From contig PBKW01000012.1 of assembly GCA_002721615.1 (NCBI GenBank), positions 17,511 through 81,510 of the forward strand: a stretch of 64,000 nt of DNA, written 5' to 3'. Position numbers and translations under genes: made by a program. The DNA is from Chloroflexota bacterium (lineage in GTDB: Bacteria > Chloroflexota > Dehalococcoidia > Lucifugimonadales > Lucifugimonadaceae). How positions within the stretch are numbered: position 1 is the first letter of the stretch; each line of letters begins with the position of its first letter. This document shows, piece by piece, positions 9,639-18,567 of this stretch. A model generated the notes under the pieces. It was given only the letters and a program-made list of their open reading frames with translations. It had not been told where the DNA came from and made no database searches.

Positions 9639-10205
9639 TCAGGAAATATTTTCAATTTTTTGAGATACAACTGTACCTGATAACATATCATGAAGACATC
9701 TTCTGTCTTTTCTAAAAATAAAGACAACATCAGCTAAAACTATAATCGTTCCAAAAGGCAAAAATGATAAAATCTCAAAAAATATCCATCTGATAAAAAT
9801 TATATTAATCAACTTTACTTTACCCAAATTAAATGCATTTATAATCTTTATTCCAATGATTTTTTTCCCTATAGTCTGACCATCTCTTATCAGTAATCTG
9901 GATTGAATAATAATTACAGAAAAAAAAGATAATACTATCAATAAAATTTGGAATCCTTCAGGAGAATTATTAATGATATTAACAGAAACCCTATCATTGG
10001 TTTGTAACTCAATTAACCAGAAATATAAATCTCTAAAATTCATTTCGCCAAAAAAACTAGCTAACATTAAACCTATGACAATAATTGATAGAAAAAAAAA
10101 TAAATCTAATATTTTAGCTGCTAATCTACTTGCCCGAGTTGCTAAAATAATCTCATTTTTACTTTTTTCATCTACAACATTTTCGGAAAATTCTGAAGGA
10201 TTCAT
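9639..10205 (-). CDS. RDD family membrane protein
   Basis: 188 residues with the family marker near the N-terminus (RASRLAAKILDLFFFL, residues about 24-39), a second hydrophobic segment around residues 85-105, the IGKKIIGIKII segment, and a last hydrophobic stretch near 140-165. RDD proteins are small membrane proteins of mostly unknown function; some affect ion transport or membrane adaptation. It is transcribed behind the amino-acid transporter ATPase with a 5-base gap, so the two may share a transcript. It converges on the sulfatase with one base between stops. Confidence 0.82.
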   Translation of the reverse strand: MNPSEFSENVVDEKSKNEIILATRASRLAAKILDLFFFLSIIVIGLMLASFFGEMNFRDLYFWLIELQTNDRVSVNIINNSPEGFQILLIVLSFFSVIIIQSRLLIRDGQTIGKKIIGIKIINAFNLGKVKLINIIFIRWIFFEILSFLPFGTIIVLADVVFIFRKDRRCLHDMLSGTVVSQKIENIS

Positions 10206-10210
10206 AAGAA

Positions 10211-10951
10211 TTACAATATCTGACTCAAAAAAAGTTTAGTTCGATCTTCTTTTGGATTAGAGAAAAAATGATCTGGAGAACCTTCTTCTATCAATAATCC
10301 TTGATCGAAAAATAGAAATCTGTCTGCTACTTCTCTTGCAAAACCCATTTCATGAGTAACACATATCATTGTCATTCCAGAATCAGCTAATTCTCTCATT
10401 ACATCTAAAACTTCCTTAATCATTTCTGGATCTAATGCTGAAGTAGGTTCATCAAATAACATTATTTTTGGTTGCATAGCCAATGCTCTAGCTATAGCTA
10501 CTCTTTGTTGTTGACCTCCAGATAGTTGTGTAGGAAATTTTTCTGCTTGTTCTGGAATTCCTACTCTTTCAAGTAAACTCATAGCCAGATCTTTAGCTTC
10601 ATCTTTTTTCATTCTCTTAACTTTCCTAGGCGCTAAAGTAATATTTCCTAGGATAGATAAATGAGGAAATAAATTAAACGATTGAAAAACCATACCTACA
10701 TTTGATCTAACCTGTTCAAGATTTTTCACATCATCATTCAACTCGATACCATCTATTATTATTCTTCCTGAATCATGAGGTTCTAATCTATTCAAAGTTC
10801 GAATATAGGTAGATTTCCCTGAACCAGAAGGTCCAAAAACCACAACTACTTCACTTTCTTTGATTATTGCTGTTATGCCTTTTAAAGCCTGGAAGTTTCC
10901 AAATGACTTCTTAACATTCTCTGTAATAATTATTTCTTTTTTGTTTTTCAT
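10211..10951 (-). CDS. Polar amino-acid ABC transporter ATPase (GlnQ/HisP type)
   Basis: 246 residues and complete: Walker [10 protein letters not shown] (residues 40-48), Q-loop, signature [15 protein letters not shown], Walker [15 protein letters not shown] and the H-loop [15 protein letters not shown]. The closing segments are typical of GlnQ/HisP/ArtP ATPases that energise uptake of polar amino acids. It has a strong ribosome binding site (AGGAGG, 10956-10961 read on the minus strand). Its usual partners are missing: directly upstream only about 26 codons of a permease end remain, and no binding protein is encoded nearby. It may serve another permease in the cell or be the remainder of a decayed transporter. 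Confidence 0.93.
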   Translation of the reverse strand: MKNKKEIIITENVKKSFGNFQALKGITAIIKESEVVVVFGPSGSGKSTYIRTLNRLEPHDSGRIIIDGIELNDDVKNLEQVRSNVGMVFQSFNLFPHLSILGNITLAPRKVKRMKKDEAKDLAMSLLERVGIPEQAEKFPTQLSGGQQQRVAIARALAMQPKIMLFDEPTSALDPEMIKEVLDVMRELADSGMTMICVTHEMGFAREVADRFLFFDQGLLIEEGSPDHFFSNPKEDRTKLFLSQIL

Positions 10952-10965
10952 TTAAACCTCCTATA

Positions 10966-11046
10966 TTATCTTACTCCTATATCCATAGCTTTCTCTAGTC
11001 TAGAGCTTAAATTAGATAAAGAAATTGAAACAACCCAAAATAAAAA
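10966..11046 (-). pseudogene. Remnant of an amino-acid ABC permease C-terminus
   Basis: Reading the minus strand from 11046 to the TAA at 10968-10966 gives 26 codons: FLFWVVSISLSNLSSRLEKA and then MDIGVR. This resembles the last helix and basic tail of GlnP/HisM-type permeases (helix, then LS-x-LS-x-RLE). An in-frame TGA sits immediately upstream (11049-11047), and beyond it no permease coding is left before the divergent enolase-family gene. The stop is 14 bases before the ATPase start, the spacing expected for permease-ATPase gene order. I read it as the 3' scar of a deleted or rearranged transporter operon; the similarity is by eye. Confidence 0.6.
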
Positions 11047-11097
11047 TCAACTAGTTACAAAAACTTTAAAGCAGTATAAATTAGTTCTGAGGAAATA

Positions 11098-12267
11098 ATG
11101 AAAATCACTAAAATTACAACTTATTTGATTGAATCCAAACTAAAAAAACCTTTTTGGTGGTCTAATGGAAAAGCAACAAAGAGATCTGCTGTACTTGTAA
11201 AAATTTCAACTGATGAAGGCATTGAAGGATGGGGAGAGGGATACGGAACTCAAGAAACAATTTCTGTGATTCATAATACTTTAAAATCCCAAATTATCTC
11301 TGAAAATCCATTAAATAGAGAAAAGCTATGGGAAAAGATGTACCTTTCTTTAAATAATGCAGTTTTGCAAGTAGGAATTGGAGGATGTGCTATAAGTGCG
11401 ATAGATATAGCACTATGGGATATTACTGGAAAAACATACAATCTTTCTGTTTCTGAATTATTGGGTGGAAAAATAAGAGATAAAATCCTTACTTATGCCA
11501 CAGGTCTATATTACTCAGAAAATGATTTTCCTAAAAACCTAGTCAATGAAGCTAAATACTACAAAAAGATAGGTTTTAAAGGAATGAAAATGAAGATAGG
11601 TGCCATAAAACCAGAATCAGACATAGAAAGAATTAAAGAGGTACGAAAAGCAATAGGAGATGACATTTATTTAATGGTTGATGCGAATCAAGCATACAAT
11701 CTATACACTGCAAAGAAATTATTAAAAAAACTAGCCGAATTTAACATATTGTGGTTTGAAGAGCCACTACATTATTATGACTGGAATTCATACGCTGAAT
11801 TAAAAAAAATTTCTCCTATTGCAATTTCAGGTGGTGAATCTTTAAGAACTTCTTCTCAATTCAAAGATTTCTTAGTTAATCAATCATATGACATAGTACA
11901 GCCTGATGTATCAAATGTTGGAGGAATCACAGAGTTCAAAAGAATAATAAATATGGCTTCTACAATGGGTATCCAAACTATTCCTCATGTTTGGGGAACA
12001 CCTGTAATGATTGCAGCCTCTTTACATATTGCAAGTACAATTCCAAATACTCCTAGGATGGACAACCCTCAGCATTTTCTACAAGAGCCAGGCATGGAAT
12101 ATGATAGAACTGATAATCCTTTACGAGAAAATATTACTTTAGAAACACAACCATTTAAATTTGATAATGGTTACCTTGATGTTCCAAAAAAACCTGGATT
12201 AGGTATAGAAATTTCTGAAGAAAAGGTACAACAAATGTCCACACAAAAAATTGAAACCAACACTTAA
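11098..12267 (+). CDS. Enolase-superfamily sugar-acid dehydratase (mandelate racemase type)
   Basis: 389 residues. The barrel contains the catalytic KxK (Lys164-Met-Lys166), metal ligands Asp195 (MVDANQAY), Glu221 (WFEEPL) and Glu247 (SGGES), and the Asp270/His297 dyad (QPDVSNVGG, IPHVWGTP). This set defines the mandelate racemase subgroup, most of whose members remove the alpha proton of an acid-sugar and dehydrate or epimerise it. The gene starts with GAGGAAATA before ATG and is followed after 70 bases by an HpcH/HpaI aldolase, so a dehydratase-aldolase sequence giving pyruvate (or a derivative) and an aldehyde is likely. The natural substrate cannot be read from sequence. Confidence 0.88.
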   Translation: MKITKITTYLIESKLKKPFWWSNGKATKRSAVLVKISTDEGIEGWGEGYGTQETISVIHNTLKSQIISENPLNREKLWEKMYLSLNNAVLQVGIGGCAISAIDIALWDITGKTYNLSVSELLGGKIRDKILTYATGLYYSENDFPKNLVNEAKYYKKIGFKGMKMKIGAIKPESDIERIKEVRKAIGDDIYLMVDANQAYNLYTAKKLLKKLAEFNILWFEEPLHYYDWNSYAELKKISPIAISGGESLRTSSQFKDFLVNQSYDIVQPDVSNVGGITEFKRIINMASTMGIQTIPHVWGTPVMIAASLHIASTIPNTPRMDNPQHFLQEPGMEYDRTDNPLRENITLETQPFKFDNGYLDVPKKPGLGIEISEEKVQQMSTQKIETNT

Positions 12268-12337
12268 TATTACTAATAAAATATTTTAAAGTAGCGATTA
12301 TTACTAGAAAAATGAAATAATATAGTAAGAGGAAAAG

Positions 12338-13153
12338 ATGAAACCATTAGAATTAAAATCCAAATTACAATCTGGCGGAAAAGTTTACGGAACAATGATT
12401 TGGGCTCTTGAAGGCACTAGATGGAGTTCAAGTTTTTCAAAATCTGATCTTGATTATGTTGTAATAGAAGCAGAGCATGCACCTAGAGACAGAGCACAAA
12501 TATCGCAATTATGTCAAATGTTTAAATCGCTAGACATTACAACGATTATTAGAGTTACTAACCCTGATCCAGTATTAGTAGGCATGGCAATTGATGCAGG
12601 CGGTGATGGAGTTCTAGTACCTTACACAGAAAATATCGAAGATGTAAAAAAATGTTCTGCTAGAGCATACTATAATCCATTAAAAGGAACTTACTTAGAA
12701 AAAGTAATGAATGAAAAAATATTTCCTAGTGAAAAAACTAAAGAATATTTAAATAAAAGGAATAAAAATAGAATTTTTGTATTAGGTATTGAAAGCGAAC
12801 CAGCACTAGAAAATTTAGAAGATTTAATATTAAGTGCTCCTATGGATGGAATTTTTGTTGGCCCAAATGATTTAACTACTTCAATTGGAATTCCAGATGA
12901 ACTCAATCATAAAAAATATATAGATGCCTTGAAAAAAATTATAAAAATTTCTGAAAAACATCATATTCCTGTAATGATTCATCATGCAACTATAGAATTA
13001 TCAAGCCTTTCTATAGAGCTAGGATCTAGATTCATACTACATGGAAGTGATTCATCTTTATTAACAAATGCAATTCATCAAGATTTTAGCCGATTAAAAA
13101 ACGATAAAAAGATTATGAATCAAGCAAATGAAGCTACTAAAAAACCTTATTGA
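12338..13153 (+). CDS. HpcH/HpaI-type class II 2-oxo-acid aldolase
   Basis: 271 residues of the HpcH/HpaI aldolase family (metal-dependent retro-aldol cleavage of 2-keto-3-deoxy sugar acids or hydroxyphenyl-heptenedioate). Recognisable segments are DYVVIEAEHAPRD (catalytic His region), IRVTNPDPVLVGMAIDAGGDGVLVP shared by the family, the ESEPALENL metal-ligand region and FVGPNDLTTSIG near the active site. It has a good ribosome binding site (AAGAGGAAAAG). Together with the preceding enolase-family dehydratase it makes a plausible two-step sugar-acid route. The tRNA 3' fragment lies 17 bases after its stop, so this is the last gene of the putative island. Confidence 0.88.
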   Translation: MKPLELKSKLQSGGKVYGTMIWALEGTRWSSSFSKSDLDYVVIEAEHAPRDRAQISQLCQMFKSLDITTIIRVTNPDPVLVGMAIDAGGDGVLVPYTENIEDVKKCSARAYYNPLKGTYLEKVMNEKIFPSEKTKEYLNKRNKNRIFVLGIESEPALENLEDLILSAPMDGIFVGPNDLTTSIGIPDELNHKKYIDALKKIIKISEKHHIPVMIHHATIELSSLSIELGSRFILHGSDSSLLTNAIHQDFSRLKNDKKIMNQANEATKKPY

Positions 13154-13170
13154 TATAATTGTTAATCAGC

Positions 13171-13203
13171 CTGCCATAGGTTCGAATCCTATCTCGGGAG
13201 CCA
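13171..13203 (+). other. 3' fragment of a tRNA gene, probable attachment site
   Basis: Bases 13176-13192 form a perfect T-arm (ATAGG, loop TTCGAAT, CCTAT), followed by a 7-base acceptor strand CTCGGGA (13193-13199), a G discriminator and an encoded CCA (13201-13203). An intact tRNA would need TCCCGAG, a D-arm and an anticodon arm within the preceding 45 bases; these are absent, and the region upstream belongs to the aldolase gene. A 3' half without a 5' half is the normal product of integrase-mediated insertion at a tRNA gene. The orientation places the inserted segment to the left (towards base 1). tRNA identity is uncertain. Confidence 0.72.
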
Positions 13204-13213
13204 TTGTTTTTGG

Positions 13214-13648
13214 TTAAACTTCTATCAAATCATTAAAGGCAGACCAAGACAAAAGAGCGCATTTCACTCTTATAGGAAATTTCTTTACTCCTTCCAAGGC
13301 AATTAAATCACCTAAATCATCCATTTGATCTTCAGGTAAATTCCCTGTTAATAATTCTCTAAAATCCTTATAAAGTTTAAGTGAATCATTAATATTGTTT
13401 TTCAACAAAGCTTCTCCCATTAAAGAAGCAGAAGCTTGGCTAATAGCACATCCTCTACCTGAAAGTCCTATTTCAGTAACAATTCCATCTTGAATCTTAA
13501 CTTGTAATTTTATTTCATCTCCACAAAAAGGATTATTACTCTCTATTTCTTTAGTAGGATTATCTAAAGACTTATTATTTCTTGGGGAATGATAATGATC
13601 AAGAATAACTTCTCGGTACATTTCATCTAATTCACTAAATTCATTCAT
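13214..13648 (-). CDS. sufU: SufU, sulfur-transfer partner of SufS
   Basis: 144 residues. Cys42 and Asp44 (FCGDE), Cys67 (GCAIS) and Cys130 (RVKCALLSW) are the zinc/sulfur ligands of SufU. The spacing and the RVKCALLSW segment fit SufU rather than IscU. SufU accepts persulfide sulfur from SufS and hands it to the SufBCD assembly scaffold. It is the last gene of the sufBCDSU operon and overlaps sufS by 8 bases. Its stop lies 11 bases from the CCA end of the tRNA fragment, so the suf operon borders the putative island. Confidence 0.95.
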   Translation of the reverse strand: MNEFSELDEMYREVILDHYHSPRNNKSLDNPTKEIESNNPFCGDEIKLQVKIQDGIVTEIGLSGRGCAISQASASLMGEALLKNNINDSLKLYKDFRELLTGNLPEDQMDDLGDLIALEGVKKFPIRVKCALLSWSAFNDLIEV

Positions 13649-14894
13649 TTATAAAATAATCCTCTATATCAGATATTGAATCTATAAGTTTATCTATATC
13701 TTCATTATCATTATATATATAAAAACTTGCACGAGAAGCTGCTACTAAACCAAAACTCCTAATCAATGGCATAGCGCAATGATGACCTGTACGTATTGCA
13801 ATTCCAAATCTATCTAATGCAGTGCCTAAATCATGAGGATGAATAAACTTATGATTGAATGAAATCACTCCACCCTTCAAAGATGGATCCTGAGAACCCA
13901 AGATATCAATATTTTCTAAAGAAGAAAATTTTTCTAATGCATAAGATACTAAATTTATTTCATGATCAAACACTTTTTCCATACCTATGTTTTGTAAGTA
14001 ATCTATTGCAGTTCCAGTAGCTATCGCATCTGCGATATTTGGAGTACCTGCTTCAAATTTATAAGGTAGATCATTCCATTTTGCATCTTCATAAGTGACT
14101 TCACTTATCATGTCTCCCCCAAAAAGAAATGGATCCATAATTTCAAGAATTTCTTTTTTTGCATAAAGAACACCTATTCCTGTTGGCCCCAACATTTTAT
14201 GTGATGAAAAAGCAAGAAAATCACAATTCATTTCTTGGACATCTATAGGCATATGAGGAACACTTTGTGCTCCATCAATCATAATTAAGGCCCCAAATCT
14301 ATGTGCCAATTCAGTTAAATCTTTAATAGGACTAATTTCTCCTAATACATTGGACATATGAGTCACAGATATGAGTTTAGTGTTTTGATCTATCAAAGAT
14401 GAAAATTTATCACAATCAATAGCCCCTGAATCATCTAAAGGAATATATAACAATTGAGCTCCAACCTTACGACATATTTGTTGCCAGGGAACTAAATTTG
14501 AATGATGTTCAAAAGGAGAAATAAACATTTTATCTCCTTTGGTTAGATTTTTTAAAGCCCAACTGTAAGCCACTAAATTTATACTCTCAGAAGTATTCCT
14601 TGTATATATAATCTCTTGAAAATTCTTAGCGTTAATAAATTTTTGAACTTTTTGCCTAGCTAAATCATATAGATCAGTTGCTTCTATACTTAGAGTATGA
14701 ACACCTCTGAAAACATTTGCATTTGAATTTCGATAATATGAGGATAAAGAGTCAATGACAGATTGAGGTTTTTGTGTAGTAGCAGCATTATCAAGATAAA
14801 TTAGTGGGTACCCATTAATAGTTCTCTTGAAAATAGGAAAATCATTTTTAATATTCATAGGGTCTAAATTATTATTCAAATTACTATCCTTCAA
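13641..14894 (-). CDS. sufS: Cysteine desulfurase SufS
   Basis: 417 residues of the group II cysteine desulfurases. The PLP lysine lies in AFSSHKMLGPTGIG, the persulfide-carrying cysteine in RTGHHCAMPLI, and the N-terminus has the usual YLDNAATTQKP. It removes sulfur from cysteine for Fe-S cluster assembly in the cytoplasm. The start lies within the end of sufD (11-base overlap), and sufU begins inside its end, so translation of sufD-sufS-sufU is coupled. Confidence 0.97.
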   Translation of the reverse strand: MKDSNLNNNLDPMNIKNDFPIFKRTINGYPLIYLDNAATTQKPQSVIDSLSSYYRNSNANVFRGVHTLSIEATDLYDLARQKVQKFINAKNFQEIIYTRNTSESINLVAYSWALKNLTKGDKMFISPFEHHSNLVPWQQICRKVGAQLLYIPLDDSGAIDCDKFSSLIDQNTKLISVTHMSNVLGEISPIKDLTELAHRFGALIMIDGAQSVPHMPIDVQEMNCDFLAFSSHKMLGPTGIGVLYAKKEILEIMDPFLFGGDMISEVTYEDAKWNDLPYKFEAGTPNIADAIATGTAIDYLQNIGMEKVFDHEINLVSYALEKFSSLENIDILGSQDPSLKGGVISFNHKFIHPHDLGTALDRFGIAIRTGHHCAMPLIRSFGLVAASRASFYIYNDNEDIDKLIDSISDIEDYFINE

Positions 14895-16206
14895 AATATA
14901 ATTCAGGAAGAATATTTCCTAAATCATTCTGAACAAATGATTTTAGTTCATCTAATAAGATTTCGTTTATAATCTCATCAGCAAAACCTTTAATCAATAT
15001 TGCAGTTGCAGATTTTTTATCTAAGCCTCTAGACATAAGATAAAACAGCGTATCTTCATCAACATGTCCTGCTGTAGCACCATGAGTACATTGTACATCA
15101 TCAGCATAAATTTCCAGACTTGGTTTCGTATCTATTTCTGCACCCCTTGAAAGTAATAAGTTTAAATCTTTTTGATCCGCAATAGTTTTCTGGGCATCTT
15201 TTTCTACGAAAACTTTTCCACTAAATATTGCTCTAGATTTTCCAGACAATATACCCTTAAAATACTGATGACTTTCTGAATTAGGCTTTTCATGATTAAT
15301 GCTAATATGGTTTACCATATGTTGGGTTCCAGAAGTCAGATACAAACCATTTACAGTACACTTACTTCTTTCTCCTTGTAAATAAACTTCTATTTCATTA
15401 CTGCCAATTTGGGGAGAACGAGAATAAGATAAAGAGTTCAACTCACTTCCTTTAAATTGATATACTCTCGTATTGCCAATATGAAATGAATTACTCTGTT
15501 CTAACAAAATTCTATAATGATTTAATAGAGAATTTTCTTCTAAAATAATCTCTGTAACACAATTACTGAAATGAGAACTAGAGGAATCAGAAATCTCTAT
15601 ATATGTTTCTATTAAAGAGAAAGACGCCTCTTTTTCTCCTAATATTAAGACTCTAGGATTATTTATAGTTTTATTAGAATCATCTCCAACAGAAATATTT
15701 ACAACATTAATTACTTTATGAGAATTACTTTTTTCAATATTTATTTTTATCACATCATTCAGAAAGGCATAATTAAGAGAAATAAAAGGATCTTGATTAG
15801 ACTTAGAATTTTTATAGAATTGCTCTATGTCAAACATTGAATCATTTAAAGTAGTTAAAGAAACACCTTTGACATTTTGAAAATTTGAAGAAAGTATTTT
15901 GGAGAACTTTCCATTAACTAAAACAATTAATATTTGATTCTCCACTATAGGAATATTAGATCCCAAGAAAAACCGAAAACTTTCATCATTTTTCTCTGAA
16001 GGTAACTTAAAAGAATCTAAAAGAGGTTTCAAGTTTGTATATTTCCATCTTTCATTACCGCGTCTTTGTACAGGAATACCTGTTTTTACAAATCTATCCC
16101 AATTTTTCTTTCGAAAATTTTGTAAATTTGATCTCCCACTAATAATTGAAGATTGATTAATTTCTTCAAAGTTTTTTAAATAATTTTCTAGATGATCGAG
16201 TGTCAT
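14884..16206 (-). CDS. sufD: Fe-S cluster assembly protein SufD
   Basis: 440 residues. The C-terminal beta-helix core with DVQCTHGATAGHVDEDTLFY, ending in a helical segment with RGLDKKSATA, is diagnostic for SufD; the His in CTHGAT is the conserved residue at the SufB-SufD interface. It forms the SufBC2D scaffold on which clusters are built. Its start overlaps sufC by 4 bases (ATGA). The N-terminal third is less conserved, as is normal for SufD. Confidence 0.95.
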   Translation of the reverse strand: MTLDHLENYLKNFEEINQSSIISGRSNLQNFRKKNWDRFVKTGIPVQRRGNERWKYTNLKPLLDSFKLPSEKNDESFRFFLGSNIPIVENQILIVLVNGKFSKILSSNFQNVKGVSLTTLNDSMFDIEQFYKNSKSNQDPFISLNYAFLNDVIKINIEKSNSHKVINVVNISVGDDSNKTINNPRVLILGEKEASFSLIETYIEISDSSSSHFSNCVTEIILEENSLLNHYRILLEQSNSFHIGNTRVYQFKGSELNSLSYSRSPQIGSNEIEVYLQGERSKCTVNGLYLTSGTQHMVNHISINHEKPNSESHQYFKGILSGKSRAIFSGKVFVEKDAQKTIADQKDLNLLLSRGAEIDTKPSLEIYADDVQCTHGATAGHVDEDTLFYLMSRGLDKKSATAILIKGFADEIINEILLDELKSFVQNDLGNILPELYFEG

Positions 16207-16943
16207 AAGTAATTTTCATATCCTGATTTTTCTATTTCTAATGCTAACTCATAATTACCAGATTGAACGATTTTCCCATTTACAAGAACATGAACAAAAT
16301 CGGGTTTTATGTAATCAAGTAATCTTTGGTAATGAGTAACAATCAAAAAAGATCTTTCTTTAGAAGTTAATCCATTAACTGCTTCAGCTACTATTTTCAA
16401 AGCATCAACATCCAGTCCAGAATCAGTCTCATCCATAACACATAATTTTGGTTCAAGAACTAACATCTGTAACATTTCATTTCTCTTTTTCTCTCCTCCA
16501 GAAAAACCTTCATTTAATGATCTTTTTAATAAATTAGAATTTATTCCTACTTCATTTGCTTTTTGATCAAAAAATGAGGAAAATTCCCTTACAGACATTT
16601 CTTTTTGCCCTTCTGAAATCCGTTTAGAATCAACAGCTGTTTTTAAAAACTGCCATGGCCTAACACCAGGTATTTCAGCAGGATATTGAAATGCCATAAA
16701 AATCCCCTTTCTTGCTCTTTCGTCAGGTAACAATTCAGAGATATCATCATTTTGGAAAATTATTTCTCCATCGGACACATTATAAGTATCCCTGCCAGCT
16801 ATTACGTTGGCTAATGTACTTTTTCCACTACCATTAGGACCCATAATTGCATGAATTTCCCCTGAATTTATATTCAAATTTATTCCTTTTAAAATTTTCT
16901 CTTCATCAGAAATATCTACATGTAAATCATTAATTTTTAACAT
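16203..16943 (-). CDS. sufC: Fe-S assembly ATPase SufC
   Basis: 246 residues, an ABC-type ATPase without membrane partner. Walker A is GPNGSGKST, the signature is NEGFSGGEKKRNEMLQM (the SufC-specific form), and Walker B runs into CVMDETDSGLDVDAL, also SufC-specific. It drives conformational change of the SufBCD complex. It abuts sufB (no gap) and overlaps sufD by 4 bases. Confidence 0.97.
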   Translation of the reverse strand: MLKINDLHVDISDEEKILKGINLNINSGEIHAIMGPNGSGKSTLANVIAGRDTYNVSDGEIIFQNDDISELLPDERARKGIFMAFQYPAEIPGVRPWQFLKTAVDSKRISEGQKEMSVREFSSFFDQKANEVGINSNLLKRSLNEGFSGGEKKRNEMLQMLVLEPKLCVMDETDSGLDVDALKIVAEAVNGLTSKERSFLIVTHYQRLLDYIKPDFVHVLVNGKIVQSGNYELALEIEKSGYENYL

Positions 16944-18407
16944 CTATCCAACTGCTCCTTCTAGACTTACTTTTAATAATTGACCAGCCTCCATTGCAAA
17001 CTCAAATGGAAGTTCTTTAAAAACATCCTTGCTCCATCCTGTTATTATCATATGATGAGCATCCTCTTCTGAAATTCCTCTTTGCATTAGATAAAACAAT
17101 TGATCATCGCTCACTTTAGATGTAGAAGCTTCATGCTCTAATCTGGCTGTAGGATTCTTTACTTCAATATATGGAACAGTATGAGCTCCACATTTATCAC
17201 CAATTAAAAGAGAATCACATTGTGTAAAATTAGTAGCATTATCCGCAGACGGAAGCACTCTAACTTGACCTCTATAGGTATTATTACCAAACCCTGCAGA
17301 AATACCTTTTGCAACAATAGTACTCTTAGTATTTTTTCCTATATGAATCATCTTTGTTCCTGTATCTGCTTGTTGATGATTATTTGTTAACGCTACAGAA
17401 TAGAACTCTCCAATAGAGTTATCCCCTTGTAACAATACACTAGGATACTTCCAGGTAATTGCTGAACCAGTCTCTACTTGAGTCCAAGATATTTTCGAGT
17501 TTTTACCTAAGCATTTTCCACGCTTTGTTACAAAATTATATACTCCACCTACTCCTTCTTTTGTACCTGGGTACCAATTTTGAAGAGTAGAATATTTTAT
17601 CTCTGCATTTTCCAAAGCTACTAATTCAACAACTGCAGCATGTAATTGATGCGTTTTTCTAATAGGAGCAGTACATCCTTCCAAATAACTCACGTAGGAA
17701 TCTTTATCTGCAATTATCAATGTTCTTTCGAATTGACCTGATCCCTCAGTATTAATTCTAAAATAAGTCATTAATTCTATAGGACATCTAACACCAGGAG
17801 GAACATATACAAAAGAACCATCACTAAAAACTGCAGAATTTAAAGTTGCAAAAAAATTATCAGAATAAGGAACAACACTCCCTAAATATTTTTTTATAAG
17901 ATCAGGATGATTTTTCACAGCTTCACTAAAAGAACAAAAAATTATTCCTAATTCTTTTAATTGTTTCTCATATGTAGTAGCTACAGAAACACTATCAAAA
18001 ACAGCATCGACAGCCACACCAGCAAGCTTAGCTCTTTCCTGAAGCGGAACACCTAACTTATCAAAAGCTTCTAACATTTCTGGATCTACATCATCTAAAG
18101 ATTTAGGTTTGTCGTCTGTCACTGGAGCAGCATAGTAATAAATATCTTGATAATCTATTTCAGGATATTTAATTTTAGGCCAAGTTGGTTCTCCCTCTAA
18201 AACAGATTTTTCTTTCCAATGTAGAAAGGATTTTAATCTCCAATTTAGCATCCAAGAAGGTTCATTTTTTTTTGAACTAATCAACCTTATGATATCTTCG
18301 TTAAGGCCTTTAGGCGCTAAATCTGTTTCAACATTAGTATTAAATCCCCATTTATACTCTTTATCCGAAATTTTAGATTTTCTTGAAATTGTGTTTGAAT
18401 TATCCAA
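16944..18407 (-). CDS. sufB: Fe-S cluster scaffold SufB
   Basis: 487 residues, close to the family length. Characteristic SufB segments are [40 protein letters not shown] and [24 protein letters not shown]. SufB is the main scaffold for nascent clusters. The start is TTG at 18407-18405; GGAGG (18416-18412) lies 4 bases upstream and no better in-frame start exists before the conserved region. It is the first gene of the sufBCDSU operon and faces gatB across a 160-base gap, which should hold both promoters. Confidence 0.96.
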   Translation of the reverse strand: MDNSNTISRKSKISDKEYKWGFNTNVETDLAPKGLNEDIIRLISSKKNEPSWMLNWRLKSFLHWKEKSVLEGEPTWPKIKYPEIDYQDIYYYAAPVTDDKPKSLDDVDPEMLEAFDKLGVPLQERAKLAGVAVDAVFDSVSVATTYEKQLKELGIIFCSFSEAVKNHPDLIKKYLGSVVPYSDNFFATLNSAVFSDGSFVYVPPGVRCPIELMTYFRINTEGSGQFERTLIIADKDSYVSYLEGCTAPIRKTHQLHAAVVELVALENAEIKYSTLQNWYPGTKEGVGGVYNFVTKRGKCLGKNSKISWTQVETGSAITWKYPSVLLQGDNSIGEFYSVALTNNHQQADTGTKMIHIGKNTKSTIVAKGISAGFGNNTYRGQVRVLPSADNATNFTQCDSLLIGDKCGAHTVPYIEVKNPTARLEHEASTSKVSDDQLFYLMQRGISEEDAHHMIITGWSKDVFKELPFEFAMEAGQLLKVSLEGAVG

Positions 18408-18567
18408 TAAACCTCCAATTTAAATTATATCTGATAATTATACTAATAATTTTTCATTTGTTTATTAAATTTTCATACAATTTTATAATATACTGAATCT
18501 TCATAATCTTTCTATTCAAAAATGTATACAATACAATAATTACAAACATTTTTTATATGGAGAAAAA
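18408..18567. promoter_or_regulatory. Divergent promoter region between sufB and gatB
   Basis: A 160-base AT-rich gap between two divergent operons. It must contain start signals in both directions. Ribosome binding sites are visible at both ends (GGAGG for sufB, GGAGAA at 18559-18564 for gatB). I see no convincing IscR-, RirA- or SufR-like operator, and any TATAAT-like match has little weight in such AT-rich sequence. Confidence 0.5.

Noticed and set aside
13128-13203. A complete tRNA gene ending at 13203
   Set aside because: No 5' acceptor strand TCCCGAG, D-arm or anticodon stem can be formed in the 45 bases before the T-arm, which partly belong to the aldolase gene.
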